A stretch of DNA of 64,000 bases from JBCCGI01 sp039029355 (GTDB lineage: Bacteria > Planctomycetota > UBA1135 > GCA-002686595), in the NCBI GenBank assembly GCA_039029355.1, contig JBCCGI010000026.1, forward strand, positions 29,586 through 93,585, written 5' to 3'. Each line of letters opens with the position of its first letter. Position 1 is the first letter of the stretch. The position numbers and the translations under genes were made by a program. This document shows, piece after piece, positions 35,551 to 44,484 of this stretch. The notes beneath the pieces are model-generated. The model saw only the letters and a program-made list of their open reading frames with translations, was not told the DNA's origin and did not search any database.

Positions 35551-37268
35551 GCCCCTTCGCGCCGCCTTCGACCGTACGCCCCGCCGACCGCTGGCTGGCC
35601 CGGGGCGCCCTGCTTCTGCTGCTCGCGATCTACACCGCGACCTTCACCGGCCTCCCCGAGAACGCGGACGCCGAGGTGGAATACCAGACCGCGTCGAGCA
35701 TGATGCGGCGCGCTCGCATGGACCTCGGCGGCACGCCCGAGGCCGAGGCGCTGCTCGCCGCGAAGCCGCCGGGGCGCGAGGGGCAGGGCTTCGACGTCGC
35801 CGAAGGCGGACCGGGGCGCGAGGGCCGCTACTACTCCTGGTTTGGCGTCGGTCAGGCCTTCGCCGCGCTGCCGTTCTGGTGCGCCGGGCACGCGCTGACG
35901 CTCGTGTTTCCGCAGTACGAGGAGCGCCACGCCGCAACGACGCACTTCGGCGTACCGCGCAGCGAGTTCTTCGAGCACCTCGCGGTCGGCTGGCGCAACT
36001 CGCTGCTGACGGCGCTCACCGCCTACCTGATCGTGCTCTCTGCGCGGCGCGTCGGCGCGACCGGACGCAACTCCCTCGTCGCGGGGCTGTCGTACGGCAT
36101 CGCGACCTTCGCCTGGCCGCAGGCCCGCTCGACGTTGAGCGACGTGCAGGCGACCTTCTGCCTCTTCTTCGGGCTGCACCTGCTGCTGCTCGGTCGCGAG
36201 CGCTGGGCGCGCTTCGGCCGCCCGCCGCTCGTGCCGCTCGCGGGCGCGGGGCTGGCGCTCGGCTGGGCCTTCCTCACGCGCGTGGCGGTCGCGCCGGCGG
36301 TGGCGTTCCTGGGCGTGCTCGCGGTGGGCTTCGTGCTGCTGAGCGCGCTGCGGGCCCGGCGCGCGCTGCGCGGGTCGCCGCTCGCGCCTTTGCTCGCCCT
36401 CGGGATTCCCTTCGCCTTCTGCCTGCTGGTGTTCGTCGTGACGAACTACCTGCGCTTCGGCGACCCGCTGGAGACCGGCTACGGCGCGGCTTTCACCGGG
36501 GGCAGCTTCTTCTCCAGTCCGCCGCTCGAGGGGCTGGCCGGCGTGATGCTCTCGCCCGGCAAGGGGCTGCTGTGGATGGCGCCGGGGGTGCTCGTGCTGC
36601 CGTTCGGCATGCTCCGCGCGTGGCAGCGCGGGACGCGTACGCTGCTCCTCTTGGTGTTCGGCATCTCGGCCTGCATCCTGACGCCGGTGTGCTTCATGCA
36701 GGGCTGGCACGCGGCTTGGACCTATGGGCCGCGCTACCTGCTGCCGCTCCTGCCGTTCGTCTGGATGCTGGTCGCGCTCGGGCTCGACTACGTGCAGGAG
36801 TGGCCGATGCGTCGCGCCTTCGCGCGGGCGCTCCTTTGGGCGGGCCTCCTGACGAGCGTGCCGGCGGTGTTGGTCGACTACACGACGCACCTCGGCCTGG
36901 CGCAGCAGGCGGCACGCCTCGCGTGGCCGGACGTCGCCGGCGACAACGACTTCCAGCGCGACGACGACCGCTTCCTGCGGATCCAGTGGGACTGGCGCTT
37001 TGCCGCGCCCTGGGCCCACTGGCGCATTCTGCGCCACCGCGGCGCGGGCCTCGGCGACGAGTTCCCGGTCGAGACGATCTTCTTCGTCGACCAGCCCGCC
37101 GTGCTGTCGCCGCGTACCGAGCGCGAGCGCGGTCTGCGGCACTTCGCCTGGGTCGACTTCCAGGAACGACTCCGCGGGCCGGTCTGGCCGGCCACGCTGC
37201 TTTGTCTGGGCCTCTTTGTGGCCGGGCTGGCGGCCATCGGGCGCGGGCTGGACGACCCCGCGGTCTGA
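35547..37268 (+). CDS. Polytopic membrane protein, GT-C glycosyltransferase-like
   Basis: Predicted 573-residue inner-membrane protein with about ten hydrophobic segments. The only sensible start is the TTG at 35547, overlapping the previous stop (TTGA), preceded by CTGGAGGG at a good ribosome-binding distance. The first extracytoplasmic loop begins right after TM1 with acidic residues (GLPENADAEVEYQTA), as in GT-C glycosyltransferases where an Asp/Glu there is catalytic. Other landmarks are GRYYSWFGVGQ, SPGKGLLWMAP and GWHAAWTYGPRYLLPLLP. That overall look is shared with membrane mannosyltransferase-like proteins, but I cannot name a family. It may work on envelope glycans together with the upstream sulfatase-fold lipoprotein. 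Confidence 0.65.
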   Translation: MSPFAPPSTVRPADRWLARGALLLLLAIYTATFTGLPENADAEVEYQTASSMMRRARMDLGGTPEAEALLAAKPPGREGQGFDVAEGGPGREGRYYSWFGVGQAFAALPFWCAGHALTLVFPQYEERHAATTHFGVPRSEFFEHLAVGWRNSLLTALTAYLIVLSARRVGATGRNSLVAGLSYGIATFAWPQARSTLSDVQATFCLFFGLHLLLLGRERWARFGRPPLVPLAGAGLALGWAFLTRVAVAPAVAFLGVLAVGFVLLSALRARRALRGSPLAPLLALGIPFAFCLLVFVVTNYLRFGDPLETGYGAAFTGGSFFSSPPLEGLAGVMLSPGKGLLWMAPGVLVLPFGMLRAWQRGTRTLLLLVFGISACILTPVCFMQGWHAAWTYGPRYLLPLLPFVWMLVALGLDYVQEWPMRRAFARALLWAGLLTSVPAVLVDYTTHLGLAQQAARLAWPDVAGDNDFQRDDDRFLRIQWDWRFAAPWAHWRILRHRGAGLGDEFPVETIFFVDQPAVLSPRTERERGLRHFAWVDFQERLRGPVWPATLLCLGLFVAGLAAIGRGLDDPAV

Positions 37269-37319
37269 CGCGGCTCAAGGGATCCGGCGGGCCGCCCGAT
37301 AGAGCCCAGCGGACTCCCC

Positions 37320-38108
37320 ATGACCCTCCCGATGCCCTTGACCGCCCTGGCCCTCGCGCTCCTCGGCCTGACCGCGTCCGCGCCCCGCGACGGGGACGAG
37401 CGGCCGCCGATCGAGCGCGACGGGGTGCTGGAGCTGACGCTGCCGCCGCTGACCGGCGTCGAGGTCGAGTGGTTCCGCCTGGATCCACCCGCCTCCGCGC
37501 GCCCCGCGGAGGCCGAAGGGCCGGCGTCGCCCCTCGGGCTGGTGAGGCTGCTGCGCGTCCCCGAGGCCGACGGGACGCTGCGGCTCGAGAGCGAGACGCT
37601 TCTCCTCGACGTTCAGACCCGCGTCGCGCACGTCGAGCGCCTGGAGCTCTCGACGCTCGACGTTGTGTGGCGCGAGGTCGGCGTGCGCCACGGCCGCACG
37701 GTGCACGTGGCGTGGAACCGCGGCGAGGAGGTGCTGCGGCTCTCCGACACCTCGGGCGGTGAGATCCGGCGCCGCGAGATCGACGCCTCGCAGGGGGTGC
37801 TGATGCCGCTCTACCTGCTGGAGCAGCTGCGCGCGGAGCGCCTCTCGGCGGGGGAGTTCCGCCGCCTCGAGCCCAACTCCTGCGCCGTCGAGCTGCTCGA
37901 TCACCGGACCGGGCCCACGCCGTGGCTTCGCGGCGTGCGGCTGCACACGTGGCGCCGCCCGGACGGAACACTCGCCGGCCGCTACGTCTTCTGCGGCCCG
38001 CGCCTGGTCGCCTTTCAGCTCCAGGAGGGCGGCCCGGTCGCCCGCGCCGTGCCGCGCGAGGCTTACGAGCGCCTGCGCGCGTCGGGCTGGCGCGCCCTGG
38101 ACCGCTAG
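37320..38108 (+). CDS. Hypothetical secreted protein
   Basis: Predicted 262-residue exported protein with a signal peptide (LTALALALLGLTASA, cleavage likely before PRDG). The rest is charged, beta-rich and has no repeats, Cys pairs or catalytic motifs that I recognise; segments such as GVLMPLYLLEQLR and GRYVFCGPRLVAFQL are hydrophobic beta or helix elements. ATGs at 37320 and 37332 are both possible. It sits 51 nt after the membrane protein gene, so it may belong to that operon. Confidence 0.6.
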   Translation: MTLPMPLTALALALLGLTASAPRDGDERPPIERDGVLELTLPPLTGVEVEWFRLDPPASARPAEAEGPASPLGLVRLLRVPEADGTLRLESETLLLDVQTRVAHVERLELSTLDVVWREVGVRHGRTVHVAWNRGEEVLRLSDTSGGEIRRREIDASQGVLMPLYLLEQLRAERLSAGEFRRLEPNSCAVELLDHRTGPTPWLRGVRLHTWRRPDGTLAGRYVFCGPRLVAFQLQEGGPVARAVPREAYERLRASGWRALDR

Positions 38109-38285
38109 CGGGATCGGCCCGGCCCGCGGGAATCCCCGGCGCGAATTGCTCGCGCGGGGGCAAATCCGCCTTTCCGGCGCGGGCGAAACACCCATACAGC
38201 AAGATTGCAGTGTGGGGGCGATGCCCCGACTACACTCGACGGTTCGGACACCAGCGTCGGATCGGTTCCTGCTCCCCTCCCGTCC

Positions 38286-39947
38286 ATGCCCCAGAGCCCA
38301 CAGAAGCGCCCCGCCCGGCTCCTTTCCGCGCGGGTCGGCGCACTCGCTCTCGTGCTGGCTCTGCCGGCGGGCTGCCGGTCTGCCGCGGAGCACAGCGACG
38401 ACGCCGACGAGGAGGTCTACGCCATCCTCGACGAGCTGCGGTCGAGCCTGGGCGCGTCGGACGTGCTGCGCATCGACCCGCCCGAGGACAGCCTCCGCGG
38501 GCGCATCGAGGGCGCGCTCGCGGAGGGCGAGCTGCCCGAGCTGGAGCCCCTGGGGCTGATCGACTGCATCGAGATCGCGGCGGAGAACAGCCGCGAGTAC
38601 CAGGATCAGCGCGAGGCGCTCTTCATCGAGGCGCTCGACCTGACCTTCGAGCGCTGGCGCCTCAGCCTCCAGCCCACGGCGGGGGGCGTCGGCGACTCCC
38701 TCGGGGTCGGCGGCGAGGCCGACACCGTGGGGCTCACGAGTGTGCTCGGCCTGGACAAGCTGCTCGGGATCGGCACCGACATCGGGATCGGGCTCAGCAC
38801 GTCGCTCGCGCGGGTGGTGTCGACCGGCGGCGACTGGTCGGCGGTGTCGGGGCTCTCGCTCTCGGTGACCCAACCGCTGCTGCGCGGCTTCGGCGGCAAG
38901 ATCGTGCTGAACAACCTGACCCAGGCCGAGCGCGATCTGATCTACCAGGCGCGTACGTACGAGCGCTTCCGCCGCACGTTCGCCTTCGACATCGTGTCGC
39001 AGGTCTTCCGCATCGCGCAGTCGACCGACACGCTGGGCAACGAGCGCGACAACCTCACCAGCCTGACCCGCATCCGCGAGCGCAACGAGGCCTTCGCCGA
39101 GGCGGGGCAGATGCTCGAGCTCGAGGTCGACCAGGCGCGCCAGAACGAGCTGGGCGCGAGGAACAGCGTCGTCGTCGCCGAGGCGTCGCTCCAGACGCAG
39201 TACGACAACCTCAAGCTCACGATGGGGCTGCCGGTCGAGACCGAGATGACCATCCGCCATGAGGAGCTGGCGAACCTCTTCGGCCTGGTCGTTCCCAGTC
39301 TCGACGAGTCGGACTCGCCCGAGGGGCTGGTCACCGTGGCGCTGCGCGAGCGCCTCGACCACCTGACCGCGATCGACCGCGAGCAGGACGCCGACCGCAA
39401 CATGAAGGTCTCCGCCGACGCGCTGCGCGCCGGGCTCGACGTGACGTTCGTAGCCAACGCGGCCAGCGACGTGGACCAGCCGCTGGACTTCGCCTACGAC
39501 GAAGCGCCCTGGACCGCGATCATCGACCTCGACCTGCCGATCAACCTGCTGCCCGAGCGCAACACCTACCGCCGGGCGGAGATCACGCTGAACGCGTCGC
39601 GACGCGCGCGCGAGCGCTCGGCGGACTTCGTGACGGCCGACATCCGGCTGGCGCTGCGCGACCTGGGCGCCGCCCGCGAGCGGGCTGAGATCCAGTCCAA
39701 CGCAGCGATTCTGGCCGAGCGCCGCGTCGAGAGCGCGACGCTGACCCTGGAGGCGGGCCGCAGCGACACGCGCGACCTGCTCGAGTCCCAGGCCGCGCTC
39801 ATCGCGGCCCAGAACTCGGCGGTGCGGGCGCGCGTCGACTTCGCGCTTGCACGGCTCGCGCTCTATCGCGACATGGAGCTCCTGCGGGTGGACGCGGACG
39901 GCGTCCGCGTGGAGACCGAACCCCTAGACCTCGGAGACGAAGAATGA
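38286..39947 (+). CDS. TolC-family outer-membrane efflux lipoprotein
   Basis: Outer-membrane channel protein of 553 residues. The ATG at 38286 gives a signal peptide ending in ALPAGC, a lipobox, as in NodT/OprM-type lipoproteins; the longer frame from 38205 is non-coding in character. The mature part has the OEP repeat look: long amphipathic helices (LTRIRERNEAFAEAGQM, ARQNELGARNSVVVAEASL), the strand segment LSLSVTQPLLRGFGGK and a second helical hairpin (RVESATLTLEAGRSDTRDLL). It is the first gene of a four-gene export operon with MacA- and MacB-like partners, overlapping the adaptor gene by 4 nt. Confidence 0.88.
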   Translation: MPQSPQKRPARLLSARVGALALVLALPAGCRSAAEHSDDADEEVYAILDELRSSLGASDVLRIDPPEDSLRGRIEGALAEGELPELEPLGLIDCIEIAAENSREYQDQREALFIEALDLTFERWRLSLQPTAGGVGDSLGVGGEADTVGLTSVLGLDKLLGIGTDIGIGLSTSLARVVSTGGDWSAVSGLSLSVTQPLLRGFGGKIVLNNLTQAERDLIYQARTYERFRRTFAFDIVSQVFRIAQSTDTLGNERDNLTSLTRIRERNEAFAEAGQMLELEVDQARQNELGARNSVVVAEASLQTQYDNLKLTMGLPVETEMTIRHEELANLFGLVVPSLDESDSPEGLVTVALRERLDHLTAIDREQDADRNMKVSADALRAGLDVTFVANAASDVDQPLDFAYDEAPWTAIIDLDLPINLLPERNTYRRAEITLNASRRARERSADFVTADIRLALRDLGAARERAEIQSNAAILAERRVESATLTLEAGRSDTRDLLESQAALIAAQNSAVRARVDFALARLALYRDMELLRVDADGVRVETEPLDLGDEE

Positions 39948-41641
39948 GCGCCGGCGGAATCCTCAAGGTGGGCGGCGTGCTGCTGTTGGCGACGGCGGCC
40001 GTGGGAGGCACGGCCCGGCTCGCCGGCCTCGACCTCGGCTTCGGCGGCGAGTCCGGGTACGGGCTGGACGGCGCCGAGGCGCGCCGCGGCGACCTGCGGA
40101 TCAGCGTGGTCGAGCGCGCCAACCTGAAGGCCGCCAACAGCTCCAAGCTGAAGTGCGACCTGGAGGGCCGCTCGACGATCCTGTGGCTGATCGAAGAGGG
40201 CACCATCGTCGAGGAGGGCGAGGTCGTGTGCGAGCTGGACACCAGCTCGCAAATGGAGCGCAAGGTCGCCCAGGAGATCTCGGTTCAGAACGCCGTGGCG
40301 GCGTTCACCAAGGCCGAGCAGAACCTGAAGATCCAGGAGAGCCAGAACGAGAGCGACATCAAGAGCGCCGAGCAGGCGCTGGAGTTCGCCAAGCAGGACC
40401 AGCACCGGTACGTGAACGGCGAGCTGCCGCAGCTCACCCAGGCCGCGGACGAAGCGATCCTGCTGGCCGAGGAGGATCTCAAGCGCAAGGAGAGCGAGCT
40501 CGACTGGTCGCGCAAGCTGTCCGAGAAGGACTTCCTCACCCGCACCCAGCTCGAGGCCGACGAGTTCGCGTACAACAGCTCGCGCGTGCTGCTCGAGCAG
40601 CGCAAGCGCGAGAAGCAGCTCCTGATCGAGTACGACAAGCCGCGCCGGCTGCTCGAGCTGTCCGCGGCCATCGAAGAGGCCGAGCGCGAGCTGGACCGCG
40701 TCAAGCTCCAGGCCGCGGCTCGCATCGCCGACTTCGAGGCCGACTTCATCACGAGCGAGGCCAAGCGCGACCTCGAGCAGGACGAGCTGGAGAAGCTGCT
40801 CGATCAGATCGAGAAGGCCGTCATGCGCGCGCCCGTGGGCGGGATGGTGGTCTACGCGAAGGAGGGCGGCGGCCGCTGGGGCAGCAACGAGCCGATTCAG
40901 GAGGGCACCGAGGTACGCGAGCGCCAGGAGATCATCACGATCCCCTCGTCCGAGGGCATGATCGCGGAGATGACCCTGCACGAGTCGGTGCTCGAGAAGG
41001 TGCGGGAGGGCATGCCGTGCCTGATCATGGTCGACGCCCTCCCCGGCCGGCAGTTCACCGGCCGGGTGCGCTTCAAGAGCACGCTCCCGGACCAGAACAG
41101 CTGGTGGGCGAATCCCGACCTGCGCGTGTACCGCACCGAGATCGAAGTGGTGGAGAACACGCCCGAGCTGAAGTCCGGCATGTCGTGCAGCGTCGAGGTG
41201 GTCGTCGACGACCTCGTCGACGTGCTGCACGTCCCCGTGCAGTCGGTCTTCCTCAACCGCGGCAAGCCGGCGTGCTTCGTGGCCGAAGGCGGCGGGGTCG
41301 AGCTGCGCGAGGTCGAGGTCGGCCAGGACAACGGCAAGTGGGTCGAGGTCTTCTCCGGCCTCTCTGAGGGCGAGGTTGTGCTCCTGTCGCAGCCCGCGGG
41401 GACGACCCTCGAGCCGGCCGACGAGGACGACGTGTCGCTCGACGAGATCCCCGAAATGGAGCGCGCGCCCGAGGGCGGCGGTTCCGGGCAGCCGTCGTGG
41501 GGCGGCGGCTCCGAGCGCGGCGGCCGCGCCGACGCAGGACGCCGCGGTGGGAGCGGCAAGCCCGCCAGCACCGGACGACCCAGCGGCTCCTCGGGCGGCA
41601 AGCGTCCCTCGGGCAGCAGCGGCGCGCCGAGCCGCGGCTAG
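39944..41641 (+). CDS. Periplasmic adaptor (membrane fusion protein, MacA/HlyD type)
   Basis: Adaptor of 565 residues joining the inner-membrane transporter to the outer-membrane channel. One N-terminal membrane segment (ILKVGGVLLLATAAVGG) is followed by lipoyl-like half motifs (ILWLIEEGTIVEEGEVVCELD and VMRAPVGGMVVYAKEGG, shown in part) that flank an unusually long coiled coil (~105-290). A beta-barrel domain and membrane-proximal domain follow (VLHVPVQSVFLNRGKPACFV). The last ~80 residues (487-565) are an acidic stretch followed by a Gly/Ser/Arg-rich tail that standard MacA lacks. The start overlaps the TolC stop (ATGA). Confidence 0.87.
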   Translation: MSAGGILKVGGVLLLATAAVGGTARLAGLDLGFGGESGYGLDGAEARRGDLRISVVERANLKAANSSKLKCDLEGRSTILWLIEEGTIVEEGEVVCELDTSSQMERKVAQEISVQNAVAAFTKAEQNLKIQESQNESDIKSAEQALEFAKQDQHRYVNGELPQLTQAADEAILLAEEDLKRKESELDWSRKLSEKDFLTRTQLEADEFAYNSSRVLLEQRKREKQLLIEYDKPRRLLELSAAIEEAERELDRVKLQAAARIADFEADFITSEAKRDLEQDELEKLLDQIEKAVMRAPVGGMVVYAKEGGGRWGSNEPIQEGTEVRERQEIITIPSSEGMIAEMTLHESVLEKVREGMPCLIMVDALPGRQFTGRVRFKSTLPDQNSWWANPDLRVYRTEIEVVENTPELKSGMSCSVEVVVDDLVDVLHVPVQSVFLNRGKPACFVAEGGGVELREVEVGQDNGKWVEVFSGLSEGEVVLLSQPAGTTLEPADEDDVSLDEIPEMERAPEGGGSGQPSWGGGSERGGRADAGRRGGSGKPASTGRPSGSSGGKRPSGSSGAPSRG

Positions 41642-41652
41642 CGAGCCCGCCG

Positions 41653-42342
41653 ATGGAGGCCGTCGCCGAGCTGATCGACGTCTCGCGCGTGTACCGCATG
41701 GGCACCAACGAGGTGCGCGCGCTCGACCACTTCTCGTTCTCGATCGAGCGCGGGCAGTACTGGTCGGTGATGGGGTCGTCGGGGAGCGGCAAGTCGACGC
41801 TGCTCAACGTGATGGGCTGTCTCGACCGGCCGACCGAGGGCTCCTACGTCGTGTCCGGTGAGGACACCGGGTTGCTCGACGACGACGCGCTGTCCGAGCT
41901 GCGCTCGCGCCGGCTCGGCTTCATCTTCCAGTCGTACAACCTGATCCCGGCGCTGAGCGTGCTCGAGAACATCATGGTGCCGCTCTTCTACCAGGACCAC
42001 CCGCCCGCGGACGGCGAGGAGCGGGCGCACACGCTGGCGGAGCGGGTGGGCCTCGGCTCGCGCCTCGGCCACCGCCCGAGCGAGCTCTCCGGCGGCCAGC
42101 AGCAGCGCGTCGCCATCGCCCGCGCGCTGGTGAACGATCCCGAGCTCATCCTGGCCGACGAGGCGACGGGCAACCTCGACAGCAAGACCGCCGACGAGAT
42201 CCTCGACCTCTTCGACGAGCTGCACGCCGAGGGCAAGACGCTGGTCTTCGTCACCCACGAAGAGCACGTGGCCGAGCGCGCCTCGCACGTGCTGCGCATG
42301 CGCGACGGGCAGATCGAGGTTGCCGAGGCGAGGGTGGGCTGA
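41653..42342 (+). CDS. ABC transporter ATPase (MacB/LolD type)
   Basis: Cytoplasmic ATP-binding subunit of 229 residues with Walker A GSSGSGKST (~40-48), Q-loop FIFQSYNLIP, signature LSGGQQQR, Walker B LILADEAT, D-loop GNLDS and switch His VFVTHE. Sequence around the Q-loop and length are typical of the MacB/LolD/FtsE group that pairs with FtsX-type permeases. The ATG at 41653 follows the adaptor stop by 11 nt; the frame is open upstream but that is shadow. The stop overlaps the permease start (TGATG). Unlike E. coli MacB, ATPase and permease are separate proteins here. Confidence 0.92.
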   Translation: MEAVAELIDVSRVYRMGTNEVRALDHFSFSIERGQYWSVMGSSGSGKSTLLNVMGCLDRPTEGSYVVSGEDTGLLDDDALSELRSRRLGFIFQSYNLIPALSVLENIMVPLFYQDHPPADGEERAHTLAERVGLGSRLGHRPSELSGGQQQRVAIARALVNDPELILADEATGNLDSKTADEILDLFDELHAEGKTLVFVTHEEHVAERASHVLRMRDGQIEVAEARVG

Positions 42343-43613
42343 TGCTGCGCATGTTCCTTCGCGCGCTGCGGCTGGGGGTCACGAGCCTGCTGCAGCACAA
42401 GCTGCGCAGCGCGCTGACCACGCTGGGCGTCCTGTTCGGCACCAGCAGCGTGATCGCGATGCTCGCCATCGGCGAGGGCGCCAGCGAGGAGGCCCAGGAG
42501 CAGATCCGCCAGCTCGGCAGCCAGAACGTGATCCTGCGCAGCGTGAAGCCGCCCCAGGACCCCAACCAGCAGGGGCGCACGTCGCGCACGCTCAGCTACG
42601 GGCTGACCGAGATGGACCTGGCGCGGATCGAGGAGACCTTCCCCGGCATCGTGCGCGTCGTGCCGGTGCGCCAGCTGTCCAAGGAGGTGCGCTACGGAGA
42701 GCGCGTGCTCAACCCCCGCACCCTCGCGACGCGCCCCATCTACCGCGACGTGACCGGACGCATGCTCTTCGAGGGGCGCTTCCTCTCCTCCGAAGACGAG
42801 CGGCGCAGCACGAACGTGTGTGTGCTCGGCACGGAGGTGGCGCGCGTGCTCTTTCCCTTCGAGTCGGCCATCGGCAAGATCATCCGCGTCGGGGGCGAGT
42901 ACTTCCGCGTCGTGGGTACGCTGCTGCCGCGGATCCGCACCGCCGACGACCCGGCCGAGCTGGGGGAGGAGGTCACCGGCGAGGTCTTCCTCCCGCTCGA
43001 GACCGCCAAGCAGTGGTACGGCGTCACCCAGGTGATCCAGCGCGCCGGCAGCACCGAGATCGAAGAGGTCGAGCTACACGAGATCATCGCGGAGGTCGAC
43101 CTGCCCGAGAACGTGCCGCTGGTGGCGGGGGCGTGCCGCGAGATGCTCAAGCGCAACCACCTCAAGCGCGACTACGAGATTCTCGTGCCGTTCGAGCTGC
43201 TCGCGCGCGCCGAGGAGACCAAGCGCATCTGGAACATCGTGCTGGGCTCGATCGCCGGCATCAGCCTGCTGGTCGGCGGCATCGGCATCATGAACGTGAT
43301 GCTCGCTACGGTCACCGAGCGGACGCGCGAGATCGGCATCCGCCGCGCGCTCGGCGCGAAGCGGCGCCACATCGTGACGCAGTTCCTGATCGAGACCGTC
43401 GTGCTCTCGGTCGGAGGCGGCATCCTGGGCGTCGCGCTCGGGATCGCGATTCCGCTGGCGGTCGAGCGCTTCACCGACCTGCGCACCGTCGTCACGCCCG
43501 CGGCGCCGATCCTGGCCTTCGCGATCTCGGCGCTGATCGGGATCGTATTCGGCCTCTACCCGGCCTGGCGAGCCGCCACCATGGACCCCGTCGAAGCCCT
43601 GCGCCACGAGTGA
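42342..43613 (+). CDS. ABC transporter permease (MacB/FtsX family)
   Basis: Inner-membrane permease of 423 residues. It starts with the usual helix (LRSALTTLGVLFGTSSVIAMLAIG), has a periplasmic MacB_PCD core domain (~45-285) and three C-terminal membrane segments with the FtsX-domain motif GIGIMNVMLATVTERTREIGI (in part) and RRALGAKRRHIVTQFLIET. This mechanotransmission-type ABC exporter is expected to push substrates (peptides, lipoproteins or small molecules) through the adaptor and TolC channel encoded upstream. It overlaps its neighbours on both sides by one base. Confidence 0.92.
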   Translation: MLRMFLRALRLGVTSLLQHKLRSALTTLGVLFGTSSVIAMLAIGEGASEEAQEQIRQLGSQNVILRSVKPPQDPNQQGRTSRTLSYGLTEMDLARIEETFPGIVRVVPVRQLSKEVRYGERVLNPRTLATRPIYRDVTGRMLFEGRFLSSEDERRSTNVCVLGTEVARVLFPFESAIGKIIRVGGEYFRVVGTLLPRIRTADDPAELGEEVTGEVFLPLETAKQWYGVTQVIQRAGSTEIEEVELHEIIAEVDLPENVPLVAGACREMLKRNHLKRDYEILVPFELLARAEETKRIWNIVLGSIAGISLLVGGIGIMNVMLATVTERTREIGIRRALGAKRRHIVTQFLIETVVLSVGGGILGVALGIAIPLAVERFTDLRTVVTPAAPILAFAISALIGIVFGLYPAWRAATMDPVEALRHE

Positions 43614-44026
43614 TGCCCGCCGGCTACTCGGGAACCCCGCTGCCGAAGAAGCTCGGCATCAAGGAGGAGCACCGCGTGCTCCTGTGCGACGCGCCCAAGG
43701 ACTTCGAGCGCACGCTGGGCCGCCTGCCCGCGGACGTCGAGCTGAAGCGCGACCTGCGCGGCAAGCGCGGCTTCGATGTGATCGTGCTCTTCGCGCCGAA
43801 CGCCGCGGCCCTGGAGCGCCGCCTCGACGCGTGCATCGCGCGCCTCAACACCGCCGGCGGGCTCTGGATCGCCTGGCCGAAGAAGAGCTCGGGCCTCGCG
43901 ACCGACCTCGGCGACGGGCCGGTGCGCAAGCGCGGGCTCGCGACCGGCCTGGTCGACAACAAGGTGTGCGCGGTCGACGAGGTGTGGTCGGGCCTGCGCT
44001 TCGTGCGGCGCCTGAAGGATCGCTAG
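43613..44026 (+). CDS. DUF3052-family protein
   Basis: Protein of 137 residues that fits DUF3052 closely from end to end: AGYSGTPLPKKLGIK, HRVLLCDAPKDFE, FDVIVLFAPNAAALERRL, GGLWIAWPKKSSG and VDNKVCAVDEVWSGLRFV. The family has no settled function. The start overlaps the permease stop (TGATG), so it is translated with the export operon, though the family occurs widely without transporters. Its last 4 nt overlap the convergent RidA-like gene. Confidence 0.88.
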   Translation: MPAGYSGTPLPKKLGIKEEHRVLLCDAPKDFERTLGRLPADVELKRDLRGKRGFDVIVLFAPNAAALERRLDACIARLNTAGGLWIAWPKKSSGLATDLGDGPVRKRGLATGLVDNKVCAVDEVWSGLRFVRRLKDR

Positions 44027-44451
44027 CGCGAACGCGCGGCGGTGACGGTGATCTCCACCCGCGCCCCCGCGGGCAGCGCCGCGACGGCGACGCACGTGCG
44101 CGCTGGGTAGGGGGCCGGCAGGCGTCGCGCGTAGATCTGGTTGAACTCCGCGTAGCGCCCCATGTCGGTCAGGTAGACCTGGACGCTGACGACGTCGCGC
44201 AGCTCGAGGCCTGAGCGCTTCAGCTCGGTCACGACGGCGTCGATGGCGCTCTCGGCTTCGGCGGCGAAGGAGCCGTCGCGCTCGCTTCCGATCTTGCCCG
44301 AGGCGAACACGAGCGGGCCCACGCCGACCGAGCCCGAGTAGGGCCCGATCGCGCCGGGGGCCGGGAGGTGCCGCGCTCCTTCGCCCGAGGAGGCACAGGA
44401 GGCGGCGAGAACGAGGGCGAGGGGCAGCGTGCGGAGGATCCAGGAGCGCAT
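44023..44451 (-). CDS. RidA/YjgF-domain lipoprotein
   Basis: Protein of 142 residues made of a signal peptide with lipobox (MRSWILRTLPLALVLAASC) and one RidA domain: IGPYSGSVGVGPLVFASGKIG, VVTELKRSGLELRDVVSVQVYL (in part), YAEFNQIYARRL and PARTCVAVAALPAGARVEIT with the conserved Arg that binds the carboxylate. RidA proteins deaminate reactive enamine/imine intermediates in the cytosol, so an exported copy is unusual; the catalytic Arg is still present. It overlaps the DUF3052 gene tail to tail by 4 nt and is 33 nt downstream of the ELWxxDGT gene on the same strand. Confidence 0.8.
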   Translation of the reverse strand: MRSWILRTLPLALVLAASCASSGEGARHLPAPGAIGPYSGSVGVGPLVFASGKIGSERDGSFAAEAESAIDAVVTELKRSGLELRDVVSVQVYLTDMGRYAEFNQIYARRLPAPYPARTCVAVAALPAGARVEITVTAARSR

Positions 44452-44484
44452 GGCGCTAGAGGATAAACCCCCGCAGCGCCCGGG

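Noticed and set aside
38205..38236. Promoter candidate TTGCAG ... TACACT before the TolC gene.
   Set aside because: The spacer is 20 nt, too long for a normal sigma-70 promoter, and there is no second line of evidence.
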